From Cladorhizidae sp. MBARI D1340-BT2 (Eukaryota; Porifera; Demospongiae; Poecilosclerida; Cladorhizidae), in assembly GCA_028752905.1 (NCBI GenBank), contig JAQNBH010000015.1, forward strand, positions 11,107,622 to 11,171,621: a stretch of 64,000 nucleotides of DNA, given 5' to 3'. The translations under genes and the position numbers were made by a program. The notes under the pieces were generated by a model. It ran no database searches and was not told where the DNA came from. It saw nothing but the letters and a program-made list of their open reading frames with translations. Positions 10,023 to 23,718 of this stretch are shown here, piece after piece. Each line of letters opens with the position of its first letter. Within the stretch, counting starts at the first letter, position 1.

Positions 10023-10455
10023 GATGATATGGCAACTATAGCACGTGCATTGTGTGGGGAATAGTTTATGGCAACTATAGCACGTGCATTGTAGAGGGAA
10101 TAGTTGATGATATGGCAACTATAGCACGTGCATTGTGAGGGAATAGTTGATGATATGACAACTATAGCACGTGCATTGTGTGGGAATAGTTTATGGCAAC
10201 TATAGCACGTGCATTGTGAGGGAATAGTTGATGATATGGCAACTATAGCACGTGCATTGTGTCGGAATAGTTGATGATATGGCAACTATAGCACGTGCAT
10301 TGTGAGGGAATAGTTGATGATATGGCAACTATAGCACGTGCATTGTGTGGGAATAGTTGATGATATGGCACATGCATTGTGAGGGAATAGTTGATGATAT
10401 GGCAACTATAGCACGTACATTGTGTGGGAATAGTCGATGATATGGCAACTATTGC
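10023..10455. repeat. 43-bp minisatellite with CACGTG in most units
   Basis: About ten units of GATGATATGGCAACTATAGC followed by ACGTGCATTGTGAGGGAATA and GTT, with shortened variants. Most units contain the palindromic E-box core CACGTG. Open frames across it are repeat artefacts. Confidence 0.9.
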
Positions 10456-10612
10456 ATGGCATTGTGCAATTAGAAGCATGTAAGCTGGTTATTCTAATTC
10501 AATTGATTAATACCATATTGCATATAGTGTTGGTAAGTTTATCTCTCAACGTGGCTATATATATATATATTGATTACATTCTGTGAATAGTTTCTGGACC
10601 AAGTGTTGCTGT
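10456..10612. other. Short spacer between minisatellites
   Basis: AT-rich, including a short (TA)n run near 10,556-10,570. No gene. Confidence 0.6.
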
Positions 10613-13600
10613 TTCACTATACCTGGCACCAGATACTGACTGACTCACTCACTACACCAGGCACAAGATACTGACCAATGACTGACCACTGACTCACTCA
10701 CTATACCTGGCACCAGATAATGACCAACGCTATACCTGGCACCAGATACTGACCAATGACTCACTCACTATACCTGGCACCAGATACTGACGAATGACAC
10801 TCACTATACCTGGCACCAGATACTGACCAATGACTCACTCACTATACCTGGCACCAGATACTGACCAATGACTCACTCACTATACCTGGCACCAGATACT
10901 GACCAATGACCCACTCACTATACCTGGCACCAGATACTGACCACTGACTCACTCACTATACCTGGCGCCAGATACTGACCAATGACTCACTCACTATACC
11001 TGGCACCAGATACTGACCAATGACTCACTCACTATACCTGGCACCAGATACTGACCAATGACTCACTCACTATACCTGGCACCAGATACTGACCACTGAC
11101 TCACTCACTATACCTGGCACCAGATACTGACCAATGACTCACTATACCTGGCACCAGATACTGACCAATGACTCACTCACTATACCTGCACCAGATACTG
11201 ACCAATGACTCACTCACTATACCTGGCACCAGATACTGACCACTGACTCACTCAATATACCTGGCACCAGATACTGACCAACGCTATACCTGGCACCAGA
11301 TACTGACCAATGACTCACTCACTATACCTCGCACCAGATACTGACCAATAACTCACTCACTATACCTGGCACCAGATACTGACCACTGACCAACTCACTA
11401 TACCTGGCACCAGATACTGACCACTGACTCACTCACTATACTGGCACCAGATACTGACCACTGACTCACTCACTATACCTGGCACCAGATACTGACCACT
11501 GACTCACTCACTACACCAGGCACAAGATACTGACCAATGACTGACCACTGACTCACTCACTATACCTGGCACCAGATAATGACCAACGCTATACCTGGCA
11601 CCAGATACTGACCAATGACTCACTCACTATACCTGGCACCAGATACTGACGAATGACACTCACTATACCTGGCACCAGATACTGACCAATGACTCACTCA
11701 CTATACCTGGCACCAGATACTGACCAATGACTCACTCACTATACCTGGCACCAGATACTGACCAATGACCCACTCACTATACCTGGCACCAGATACTGAC
11801 CAATGACTCACTCACTATACCTGCACCAGATACTGACCACTGACTCACTCACTATACCTGGCACCAGATACTGACCACTGACTCACTCAATATACCTGGC
11901 ACCAGATACTGACCAACGCTATACCTGGCACCAGATACTGACCAATGACTCACTCACTATACCTCGCACCAGATACTGACCAATAACTCACTCACTATAC
12001 CTGGCACCAGATACTGACCACTGACCAACTCACTATACCTGGCACCAGATACTGACCACTGACTCACTCACTATACTGGCACCAGATACTGACCACTGAC
12101 TCACTCACTATACCTGGCACCAGATACTGACCACTGACTCACTCACTACACCAGGCACAAGATACTGACCAATGACTGACCACTGACTCACTCACTATAC
12201 CTGGCACCAGATAATGACCAACGCTATACCTGGCACCAGATACTGACCAATGACTCACTCACTATACCTGGCACCAGATACTGACGAATGACACTCACTA
12301 TACCTGGCACCAGATACTGACCAATGACTCACTCACTATACCTGGCACCAGATACTGACCAATGACTCACTCACTATACCTGGCACCAGATACTGACCAA
12401 TGACCCACTCACTATACCTGGCACCAGATACTGACCACTGACTCACTCACTATACCTGCACCAGATACTGACCAATGACTCACTCACTATACCTGGCACC
12501 AGATACTGACCACTGACTCACTCAATATACCTGGCACCAGATACTGACCAACGCTATACCTGGCACCAGATACTGACCAATGACTCACTCACTATACCTC
12601 GCACCAGATACTGACCAATAACTCACTCACTATACCTGGCACCAGATACTGACCACTGACCAACTCACTATACCTGGCACCAGATACTGACCACTGACTC
12701 ACTCACTATACTGGCACCAGATACTGACCACTGACTCACTCACTATACCTGGCACCAGATACTGACCACTGACTCACTCGCTATACCTGGCACCAGATAC
12801 TGACCAATGACTCGCTCACTATACCTGGCACCAGATACTGACCGATGACACTCACTATACCTGGCACCAGATACTGACCAATGACTCACTCACTATACCT
12901 GGCACCAGATACTGACCAATGACTCACTCACTATACCTGGCACCAGATACTGACCAATGACCAATGACTCACTCACTATACCTGGCACCAGATACTGACC
13001 ACTGACTCACTCACTATACCTGGCACCAGATACTGACCACTGACTCACTCGGCACCAGATACTGACCAATGACTGACCACTGACTCACTCACTATACCTG
13101 GCACCAGATAATGACCAACGCTATACCTGGCACCAGATACTGACCAATGACTCACTCACTATACCTGGCACCAGATACTGACCAATGATCACTCACTATA
13201 CCTGGCACCAGATACTGACCAATGACTCACTCACTATACCTGGCACCAGATACTTACCACTGACCAACTCACTATACCTGGCACTAGATACTGACCACTG
13301 ACTCACTCACTATACCTGGCACCAGATACTGACCACTGACTCACTCACTATACCTGGCACCAGATACTGACCACTGACTCACTCACTATACCTGGCACCA
13401 GATACTGACCACTGACTCACTCACTATACCTGGCACCAGATACTGACCAATGACTCACTCACTATACCTGGCACCAGATACTGACCACTGACTCACTCAC
13501 TATACCTGGCACCAGATACTGACCACTGACTCACTCACTATACCTGGCACCAGATACTGACCACTGACCCACTCACTATACCTGGCACCAGATAATGACC

Positions 13601-16600
13601 AACGCTATACCTGGCACCAGATACTGACCAATGACACTCACTATACCTGGCACCAGATACTGACCAATGACTCACTCACTATACCTGGCACCAGATACTG
13701 ACCAATGACTCACTCACTATACCTGGCACCAGATACTGACCAATGACTCACTCACTATACCTGGCACCAGATACTGACCACTGACTCACTCACTATACCT
13801 GGCACCAGATACTGACCAATGACTCACTCACTATACCTGGCACCAGATACTGACCAATGACTCACTCACTATACCTGGCACCAGATACTGACCACTGACT
13901 CACTCACTATACCTGGCACCAGATACTGACCAATGACTCACTCACTATACCTGGCACCAGATACTGACCAATGACTCACTCACTATACCTGGCACCAGAT
14001 ACTGACCACTGACTCACTCACTATACCTGGCACCAGATACTGACCACTGACTCACTCACTATACCTGGCACCAGATACTGACCACTGACTCACTCACTCA
14101 CTCGGCACAAGATACTGACCAATGACTGACCACTGACTCACTCACTATACCTGGCACCAGATACTGACCAATGACTCACTCACTATACCTGGCACCAGAT
14201 ACTGACCAATGACTCACTCACTATACCTGGCACCAGATACTGACCACTGACTCACTGGCACCAGATACTGACCAATGACTCACTCACTATACCTGGCACC
14301 AGATACTGACCAATGACTCACTCACTATACCTGGCACCAGATACTGACCAATGACTCACTCACTATACCTGGCACCAGATACTGACCAATGACTCACTCA
14401 CTATACCTGGTACCAGATACTGACCACTGACTCACTCACTATACCTGGCACCAGATACTGACCATTGACTCACTCACTACACCTGGCACCAGATACTGAC
14501 CACTGACTCACTCACTATACCTGGCACCAGATACTGACCAATGACTCACTCACTATACCTGGCACCAGATACTGGCCAATGACTCACTCACTATACCTGG
14601 CACCAGATACTGACCACTGACTCACTCACTATACCTGGCACCAGATACTGACCAATGACTCACTCACTATACCTGGCACCAGATACTGACCAATGACTCA
14701 CTCACTATACCTGGCACCAGATACTGACCAATGACTCACTCACTATACCTGGCACCAGATACTGACCACTGACTCACTCACTATACCTGCACCAGATACT
14801 GACCAATGACTCACTCACTATACCTGGCACCAGATACTGACCACTGACTCACTCACTATACCTGGCACCAGATACTGACCACTGACTCACTCACTATACC
14901 TGGCACCAGATACTGACCACTGACTCACTCACTATACCTGGCACCAGATACTGACCAATGACTCACTCACTATACCTGGCACCAGATACTGACCACTGAC
15001 TCACTCACTATACCTGGCACCAGATACTGACCACTGACTCACTCACTACACCTGGCACAAGATACTGACCAATGACTGACCACTGACTCACTCACTATAC
15101 CTGGCACCAGATAATGACCACTGACTCACTCACTATACCTGGCACCAGATACTGACCACTGACTCACTCACTATACCTGGCACCAGATACTGACCACTGA
15201 CCAACTCACTATACCTGGCACTAGATAATGACCACTGACTCACTCACTATACCTGGCACCAGATACTGACCAATGACTCACTCACTATACCTGGCACCAG
15301 ATACTGACCACTGACTCACTCACTATACCTGGCACCAGATACTGACCAATGACTCACTCACTATACCTGGCACCAGATACTGACCAATGACTCACTCACT
15401 ATACCTGGCACCAGATACTGACCAATGACTCACTCACTATACCTGGCACCAGATACTTACCACTGACCAACTCACTATACCTGGCACCAGATACTGACCA
15501 CTGACTCACTAACTATAACTGGCACCAGATACTGACCACTGACTCACTCACTATACCTGGCACCAGATACTGACCAATGACTCACTCACTATACCTGGCA
15601 CCAGATACTGACCACTGACTCACTCACTATACCTGGCACCAGATACTGACCAATGACTCACTCACTATACCTGGCACCAGATACTGACCAATGACTCACT
15701 CACTATACCTGGCACCAGATACTGACCAATGACTCACTCACTATACCTGGCACCAGATACTGACCACTGACTCACTCACTATACCTGCACCAGATACTGA
15801 CCAATGACTCACTCACTATACCTGGCACCAGATACTGACCACTGACTCACTCACTATACCTGCACCAGATACTGACCAATGACTCACTCACTATACCTGG
15901 CACCAGATACTGACCAATGACTCACTCACTATACCTGGCACCAGATACTGACCACTGACTCACTCACTATACCTGGCACCAGATACTGACCAATGACTCA
16001 CTCACTATACCTGGCACCAGATACTGACCAATGACTCACTCACTATACCTGGCACCAGATACTGACCACTGACTCACTCACTATACCTGGCACCAGATAC
16101 TGACCAATGACTCACTCACTATACCTGGCACCAGATACTGACCAATGACTCACTCACTATACCTGGCACCAGATACTGACCACTGACTCACTCACTATAC
16201 CTGGCACCAGATACTGACCAATGACTCACTCACTATACCTGGCACCAGATACTGACCAATGACTCGCTCACTATACCTGGCACCAGATACTGACCAATGA
16301 CTCACTCACTATACCTGGCACCAGATACTGACCACTGACTCACTCACTATACCTGGCACCAGATACTGACCAATGACTCACTCACTATACCTGGCACCAG
16401 ATACTGACCACTGACTCACTCACTATACCTGGCACCAGATACTGACCACTGACTCACTCACTATACCTGGCACCAGATACTGACCACTGACTCACTCACT
16501 ATACCTGGCACCAGATACTGACCAATGACTCACTCACTATACCTGGCACCAGATACTGACCAATGACTCACTCACTATACCTGGCACCAGATAATGACCA

Positions 16601-19600
16601 ATGACTCACTCACTATACCTGGCACCAGATACTGACCACTGACTCACTCACTATACCTGGCACCAGATACTGACCAATGACCCACTCACCATACCTGGCA
16701 CCAGATACTGACCACTGATGACTCACTATACCTGGCACCAGATACTGACCAATGACTCACTCACTATACCTGGCATCAGATACTGACCAATGACTCATTC
16801 ACTATACCTGGCACCAGATACTGACCACTGACTCACTCAATATACTTGGCACCAGATACTGACCAATGACTCACTCACTATACCAGGCACCAGATACTGA
16901 CCAATGACTCACTCACTATATATACCTGGCACCAGATACTGACCAATGACTCACTCACTATACCTGGCACCAGATACTGACCACTGACTCACTCACTATA
17001 CCTGGCACCAGATACTGACCAATGACTCACTCACTATACTTGGCACCAGATACTGACCAATGACTCACTCACTATACCTGGCCCAGATATACTGACCAAT
17101 GACACTCACTATACCTGGCACCAGATATACTGACCACTGACTCACTCACTATACCTGGCACCAGATACTGCCCAATGACTCACTCACTATACCTGGCACC
17201 AGATACTGACCACTGACTCACTCACTATACCTGGCACCAGATACTGACCACTGATGACTCACTATACCTGGCACCAGATACTGACCACTGACTCGCTCGC
17301 ACCAGATACTGACCAATGACTCACTCACTATACCTGGCACCAGATACTGACCACTGACTCACTCACTATACCTGGCACCAGATACTGACCAATGACTCAC
17401 TCACTATACCCGGCACCAGATACTGACCACTGACTCACTCACTATACCTGGCACCAGATACTGACCACTGACTCACTCACTATACCTGGCACCAGATACT
17501 GACCACTGACTCACTCACTATACCTGGCACCAGATACTGACCAATGACTCACTCACTATACCTGGCACCAGATACTGACCAATGACTCACTCACTATACC
17601 TGGCACCAGATACTGACCACTGACTCACTCACTATACCTGGCACCAGATACTGACCACTGACTCACTCACTATACCTGGCACCAGATACTGACCAATGAC
17701 TCACTCACTATACCTGGCACCAGATACTGACCACTGACTCGCTCACTATACCTGGCACCAGATACTGACCACTTACTCGCTCGCACCAGATACTGACCAC
17801 TGACTGACTCACTATACCTGGCACCAGATACTGACCACTGACTCCCTCGCACCAGATACTGACCACTGACTCACTCACTATACCTGGCACCAGATACTGA
17901 CCACTGACTCACTCACTATACCTGGCACCAGATACTGACCAATGACTCACTCACTATACTTGGCACCAGATACTGACCAATCACTCACTCACTATACCTG
18001 GCACCAGATACTGACCAATGACTCACTCACTATACCTGGCACCAGATACTGACCACTGACTCACTCACTATACCTGGCACCAGATACTGACCACTGACTC
18101 ACTCACTATACCTGGCACCAGATACTGACCACTGACTCACTCACTATACCTGGCACCAGATACTGACCAATGACTCACTCACTATACCTGGCACCAGATA
18201 CTGACCACTGACTCACTCACTATACCTGGCACCAGATACTGACCACTGACTCACTCACTATACCTGGCACCAGATACTGACCACTGACTCACTCACTATA
18301 CCTGGCACCAGATACTGACCAATGACTCACTCACTATACCTGGCACCAGATACTGACCACTGACTCACTCACTATACCTGGCACCAGATACTGACCAATG
18401 ACTCACTCACTATACCTGGCACCAGATACTGACCAATGACTCACTCACTATACTGGCACCAGATACTGACCAATGACTCACTCACTATACCTGGCACCAG
18501 ATACTGACCACTGACTCACTCACTATACTTGGCACCAGATACTGACCAATCACTCACTCACTATACCTGGCACCAGATACTGACCAATGACTCACTCACT
18601 ATACCTGGCACCAGATACTGACCACTGACTCACTCACTATACCTGGCACCAGATACTGACCAATGAGACTCACTCACTATACCTGGCACCAGATACTGAC
18701 CAATGACTCACTCACTATACCTGGCACCAGATACTGACCACTGACCCACTCACTATACCTGGCACCAGATACTGACCACTGACTCACTCACTATACCTGG
18801 CACCAGATACTGACCAATGACTCACTCACTATACCTGGCACCAGATACTGACCAATGACTCACTCACTATACCTGGCACCAGATACTGACCACTGACTCA
18901 CTCACTATACCTGGCACCAGATACTGACCACTGACTCACTCACTATACCTGGCACCAGATACTGACCAATGACTCACTCACTATACCTGGCACCAGATAC
19001 TGACCACTGACTCACTCACTATACCTGGCACCAGATACTGACCACTGACTCACTCACTATACCTGGCACCAGATACTGACCACTGACTCACTCACTATAC
19101 CTGGCACCAGATACTGACCACTGACTCACTCACTATACCTGGCACCAGATACTGACCAATGACTCACTCACTATACCTGGCACCAGATACTGACCACTGA
19201 CTCACTCACTATACCTGGCACCAGATACTGACCAATGACTCACTCACTATACCTGGCACCAGATACTGACCACTGACCCACTCACTATACCTGGCACCAG
19301 ATACTGACCAATGACTCACTCACTATACCTGGCACCAGATACTGACCTGACTCACTCACTATACCTGGCACCAGATACTGACCACTGACTCACTCACTAT
19401 ACCTGGCACCAGATACTGACCACTGACTCACTCACTATACCTGGCACCAGATACTGACCAATGACTCACTCACTATACCTGGCACCAGATACTGACCACT
19501 GACTCACTCACTATACCTGGCACCAGAAACTGACCAATGACTCACTCACTATACCTGGCACCAGATACTGACCAATGACCCACTCACTATACCTGGCACC

Positions 19601-19933
19601 AGATATTGACCACTGACCCACTCACTATACCTGGCACCAGATACTGACCACTGACCCACTCACTATACCTGGCACCAGATACTGACCAATGACTCACTCA
19701 TGGCAATAGATACTGACCAATGACTCACTCACTATACCTGGCACCAGATACTGACCAATGACTCACTCACTATACCTGGCACCAGATACTGACCACTGAC
19801 TCACTCACTATACCTGGCACCAGATACTGACCAATGACTCACTCACTATACCTGGCACCAGATACTGACCAATGACTCACTCACTATACCTGGCACCAGA
19901 TACTGACTGGCACCAGATACTGACCACTGACGG
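10613..19933. repeat. 9.3-kb minisatellite, 38-bp unit
   Basis: About 240 tandem units of CTATACCTGGCACCAGATAC followed by TGACCAATGACTCACTCA. Two common variants differ at CCAATGA versus CCACTGA. Most units contain TGACTCA. In the first 2.2 kb the units form higher-order blocks: the marker CTACACCAGGCACAAG recurs at 10,652, 11,511 and 12,146, with the same ordered set of variants after it. No opposite-arm counterpart was seen. Frames reading SVSGQYLVPGIVSE on the minus strand are repeat artefacts. Confidence 0.97.
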
Positions 19934-21047
19934 ATGACTTGGTAATAATAATAATAGTTATAATATAGTCATGACTTCTTTTGTGCATGGGTGTATTGAA
20001 AGGCAAGATTTTGGGTTGTTGCCAAGCATCAACTATTAACAATGACACTTAACTTCAACCAATGCAATCTTCCGTGTCCCACATACATGATCCCATCTAG
20101 TGATGCTCTAAAAAGTGTTAATCTGTACTTAGAAAGATAACATACATGTCCACTTCAGCATTGTCATGATGACACCCCCTATGGATTGCAGTCAAATTTG
20201 GATGACCAGCACAAAGCAAGGTTTTCTTCAGAGAAGGTGGGTATAATGCTCGGAACTTTACTATCCAAAATTACTTGCTGTAAAAAACTGCTGTCTTGCA
20301 TTCATCCATAGCAGGTTACTTTTGTGACAAAGTAATCCGTCTTTGGCAGTGACATCCAAAGCTTGAACAAGATCAACTAGCTAAAATGAGTAAAACCTCT
20401 TGCAACTGCCTCTTGTAGCCAGAAACCCCAGGCTTAGAACTAGCAGCTTCCAGGTCATCTACAGAAAGTTGTGGTCCATTGCATGAAACTTTCCTCCTGA
20501 AAATGTCTAACTCCTTTGCAAGGGACACTCTTCCCCCTAAAGATGGCCTTGACCAAACGCATCACACATACATAAAGCATGTGTCTGGTGTAACCTCAAC
20601 CATGCACACAAGTCTTTCACCTGCTGGACAAAAAACAAACAAAAAGAAACGGTTTCCTCCAAGGGGCCTTCCATGTCAAAAACAATGCAATACAGAAAGA
20701 GTCTTTCTCATTGTCAGTCTGCACTTGCACGAACACATACACCATGTACAGCTTGGGCTATCTTTATGTCACACAAATGTCCACACTGACACAGCGCACC
20801 AGTCCTATCATTCTTTATTCCCACTCGGTTATTTAAATAGTAAACAGATAGTCGATTTTTTTCTATGGGCCTCGAGGAACTGGAATAGCACAATATCGTC
20901 TTAAACTCTTGAGCCGTAGTACTCTCTTCCATCTTCTTCACAAGCTCTGACTTAGTACCCTGTTGTGGAAGCTGATGCTTTCTACAATCTTTCCACCAGC
21001 CTGTTCACAGATATGTTTCACCGCTCCATAGCACGGCTTTGCGGTGA
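19934..21047. other. Non-repetitive stretch, possible decayed coding sequence
   Basis: Upstream flank of the hAT insertion. The minus strand has coding-like pieces at about 20,640-20,940, including CQCGHLCDIKIAQAVHG, interrupted by stops and frame changes. I do not recognise the family. No intact gene. Confidence 0.4.
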
Positions 21048-21055
21048 CCTGTGAT
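21048..21055. other. Target-site duplication of hAT element, left (CCTGTGAT)
   Basis: CCTGTGAT directly precedes the terminal inverted repeat and is repeated at 23,563-23,570. Eight base pairs is the hAT superfamily signature. Confidence 0.95.
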
Positions 21056-23562
21056 CAGTGTTGCCAGGTTTCTGTTGGCACTATATACCAAACTGCCTAA
21101 AAAATTGTACCAAACGCAGGAGAAATATACCAATTTTGCCCCATGTATATACCAAATATATACCAATTCACATTTATCGATCAAGATGAACTTTCTTATC
21201 TCATGCAGAAGCAACATAAGCAATGCATTAACTTGGTGGCTACATGTATGTGTGAATGTGATGGGAGTTATGTGAATAATTGTCTCTCACTTATTCAAAA
21301 TCTTCAAACGGGAGGTCATCAGCTTGGTCATTGCTGTCACAGTACATCTCTGCAGTGTTAAACTTCTGCAACATATTCTCAGTAACAACAAAGTCTTTGC
21401 AGCACATTTTATGCATGATTAGGTGTGTACGAATCCGAATCAGAGCGTCCAACATTTTTAAACTTAGCTTGTTTCTGTACTTGGTCTTGATGCAAGTTAC
21501 ATGAGAAAACATTCTTTCAACAATAGCATTGCTAACAGGGGAGCATAGGCAAGTCAAAGCATACATCGCAAGTTCCTTGTAAGCATATTCATCAAGACCA
21601 TTTTTGTACCTCAGAATTCCAGCCCAAAATTTGACACTATCAGTTGGCAATGTTCCTTCAAAGACTGGTTCTTCTCTCCATATCTGCAAAACTACTTTTC
21701 GATATTGAGATTCAATTTGGTTGACATTTGCTGTCAGCAAATGTTGAAGCGGAAGTTGAGACAATGGAATCCTTGCTGTTTGTGAGAGAACTACACTGGG
21801 AGACAAATAACTGAGTCCTCGGAAAATGGCAGTGCTTGCTGGAAGCCTTTGTTCAAGCTGAGTTAGCAAATCCTTGAGGAAATCTTGACATCGTAGCTTC
21901 ATATTTGACACTGCAACTTCAAAGTCTTGTCTCTCTTTATTTTCTCTCACAGCGTAGCAATTCACTGTGCAAGGATGCTCCAAAATCCACCAAGGATAGA
22001 GCCAACTCATTTCCACGAATGTCGTAAAGTCTCTTCTTCAGTGACCGATGGTGCAAGTCAAGTTCCTTAACCATCTTCTCGGGATCTGCATTAGTTGACT
22101 GAAATAAAGCATTGACTTTCTCAAACTCCTGCACCACTGGCACCAAGAATACGAAGAAGAGAAAGTTGACATCATCTCGCAACATGTCCAAGATCTGCCT
22201 TCCTTTGTATCTGACTTCTTGTGTTCCTGACTGTGATGCACTCAAGAAGTAAACCTTCAACTCTTCCCAGTTAGCAAGAATGTTAGCAAGCACTCTACCT
22301 CTCACCAACCATCGGGTGGCTGACATCCTTTGAAAGGGTAACCCAGTTTGTCGCCTTTGCTCATCCTGACTGTTCAGTTCTTGGAAGAGTCTCTTGTACT
22401 CTTCGCGGCGTAAGGTGCTCTTAGAAAACCAGGTTGGTATTTCTGCCACGAGATAGCCAAGATGAGATGGCAACTTCTCGAAACTCTTCTGGACACATAA
22501 GGCCAGTGAATGACATATGCATCGGAATTGAACACAGTGTGGCGACTCTGCATGGATTCTTGACCAGACAGAGTTTTTTTCCCCAATCATATTGGCTGCT
22601 CCATCACTTCCAAAGCCAATGCACTTTGTCAGAGATAATCCAATCCCTGTCAGACAGTTTTTTAGTGCCTGAAACAAGACTTCTCCAGTGGCCTCGACAA
22701 CTGAAATCAGGCCCACAAAGGCCGTTTCTATCTCTTCAGTTGTGCTAGAAAAGTACCTGATGCAAATGCACATGTTTTTAGCAATTGAAATGTCGGTTGC
22801 TTCATCTATTAAGACAGAAAAGTTCTTGCCTTGCACGTCCTGTATCAAGCGCTCTTTGAGGGCAGGTGCTATCACATTAAGATTAGCTTTGAACATTTGG
22901 TCCGATGAAGCTTAATATTTTCCATGACATTTCCTTTGGCATTTTTCTTGATCAATTCACTGAGATGGTCAATAATGTTAATGGAGCAATGACAACAAAC
23001 TGCAGCTGCAAGTTCCAATTCAATCCGCTTCAGATCTGTAGAGGCCTTAGTTGCCTTTGATGTATATAATGCCATTTTTTAGGTTGATCCAGTTGCCTGA
23101 ACTCGGTTCCTGTGCTCCTGGGTGGCTGCATGTTGGGCAAGAGCTGCTTTCCTTGGACTGACAAGTTTGTGACACATCTTGCAGTATGCATTGTCAGAGC
23201 CATCTGAAGCTTTGGACACCCAAGGAAAGTCCCTTTCCCAAACAGTCAGGTACTTTCTTGAACCTTCGTAGTAGGTTTTCCACTTGGATTTGGAGCTCAT
23301 GGTTTCTTCTTAGGGAACCACAAAGTTAGATTCACTGTTCTGCTTGAAGTTGTCTCGAGTGCCAGACACTTCGACTTCACCTCATGAGGTAAAGGGTCTC
23401 GCAGAGCGAGAATTATAGGTATGCTTGTGAGGCAAGTTGAAAAATACCAAATATATACCAAATGCCTAAAATATACCAAGCCCCAAAAATATATACCAAG
23501 CCCTTCTGAAATATACCAAATTGACCCAATTTGGTATATAAATATACCAACTGGCAACACTG
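21056..23562 (-). mobile_element. hAT-superfamily DNA transposon
   Basis: A 2,507-bp element with terminal inverted repeats CAGTGTTGCCAG / CTGGCAACACTG and an 8-bp target duplication. It carries a transposase on the minus strand. Subterminal regions are rich in TATACCAA repeats on both sides, plausible transposase binding sites. It lies about 150 bp upstream of the SelW-A start codon and could affect that promoter. The transposase is broken, so this copy is probably immobile. Confidence 0.95.
21291..23300 (-). pseudogene. hAT transposase, disrupted
   Basis: Starts at the ATG ending at 23,300. Residues 1-75 contain a BED-type zinc finger (CKMC...LAQHAATQEH). An in-frame TAA follows at 23,081-23,079, and coding resumes in the same frame to about 22,900. 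A frameshift near 22,900 leads into the RNase H-like catalytic core (FSVLIDEATDIS, GFGSDGAANMIG, CHSLALC), read to about 21,950. Another frameshift leads to the C-terminal dimerisation region, with SNAIVERMFSHV near 21,500. One stop and two frameshifts make it inactive unless the stop lies in an intron. The protein would bind the terminal repeats and catalyse cut-and-paste transposition in the nucleus. Confidence 0.9.
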
Positions 23563-23718
23563 CCTGTGATTGATCCCTTGACACGCGCCTATCTAATCGG
23601 CGCTTCAAAGTTTACAACCCGACAACTTTCAATAGTGAACGTGCCGGAGCTAAACGTTACCAGAGTTGAACCTGTTGTGGAATCTCTCTCTATTACTACA
23701 GAAGAAGTAACCTTCAGA

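Noticed and set aside
10613..19933. CRISPR-like array
   Set aside because: Units are head-to-tail with no unique spacers, in a eukaryotic context; it is a minisatellite.
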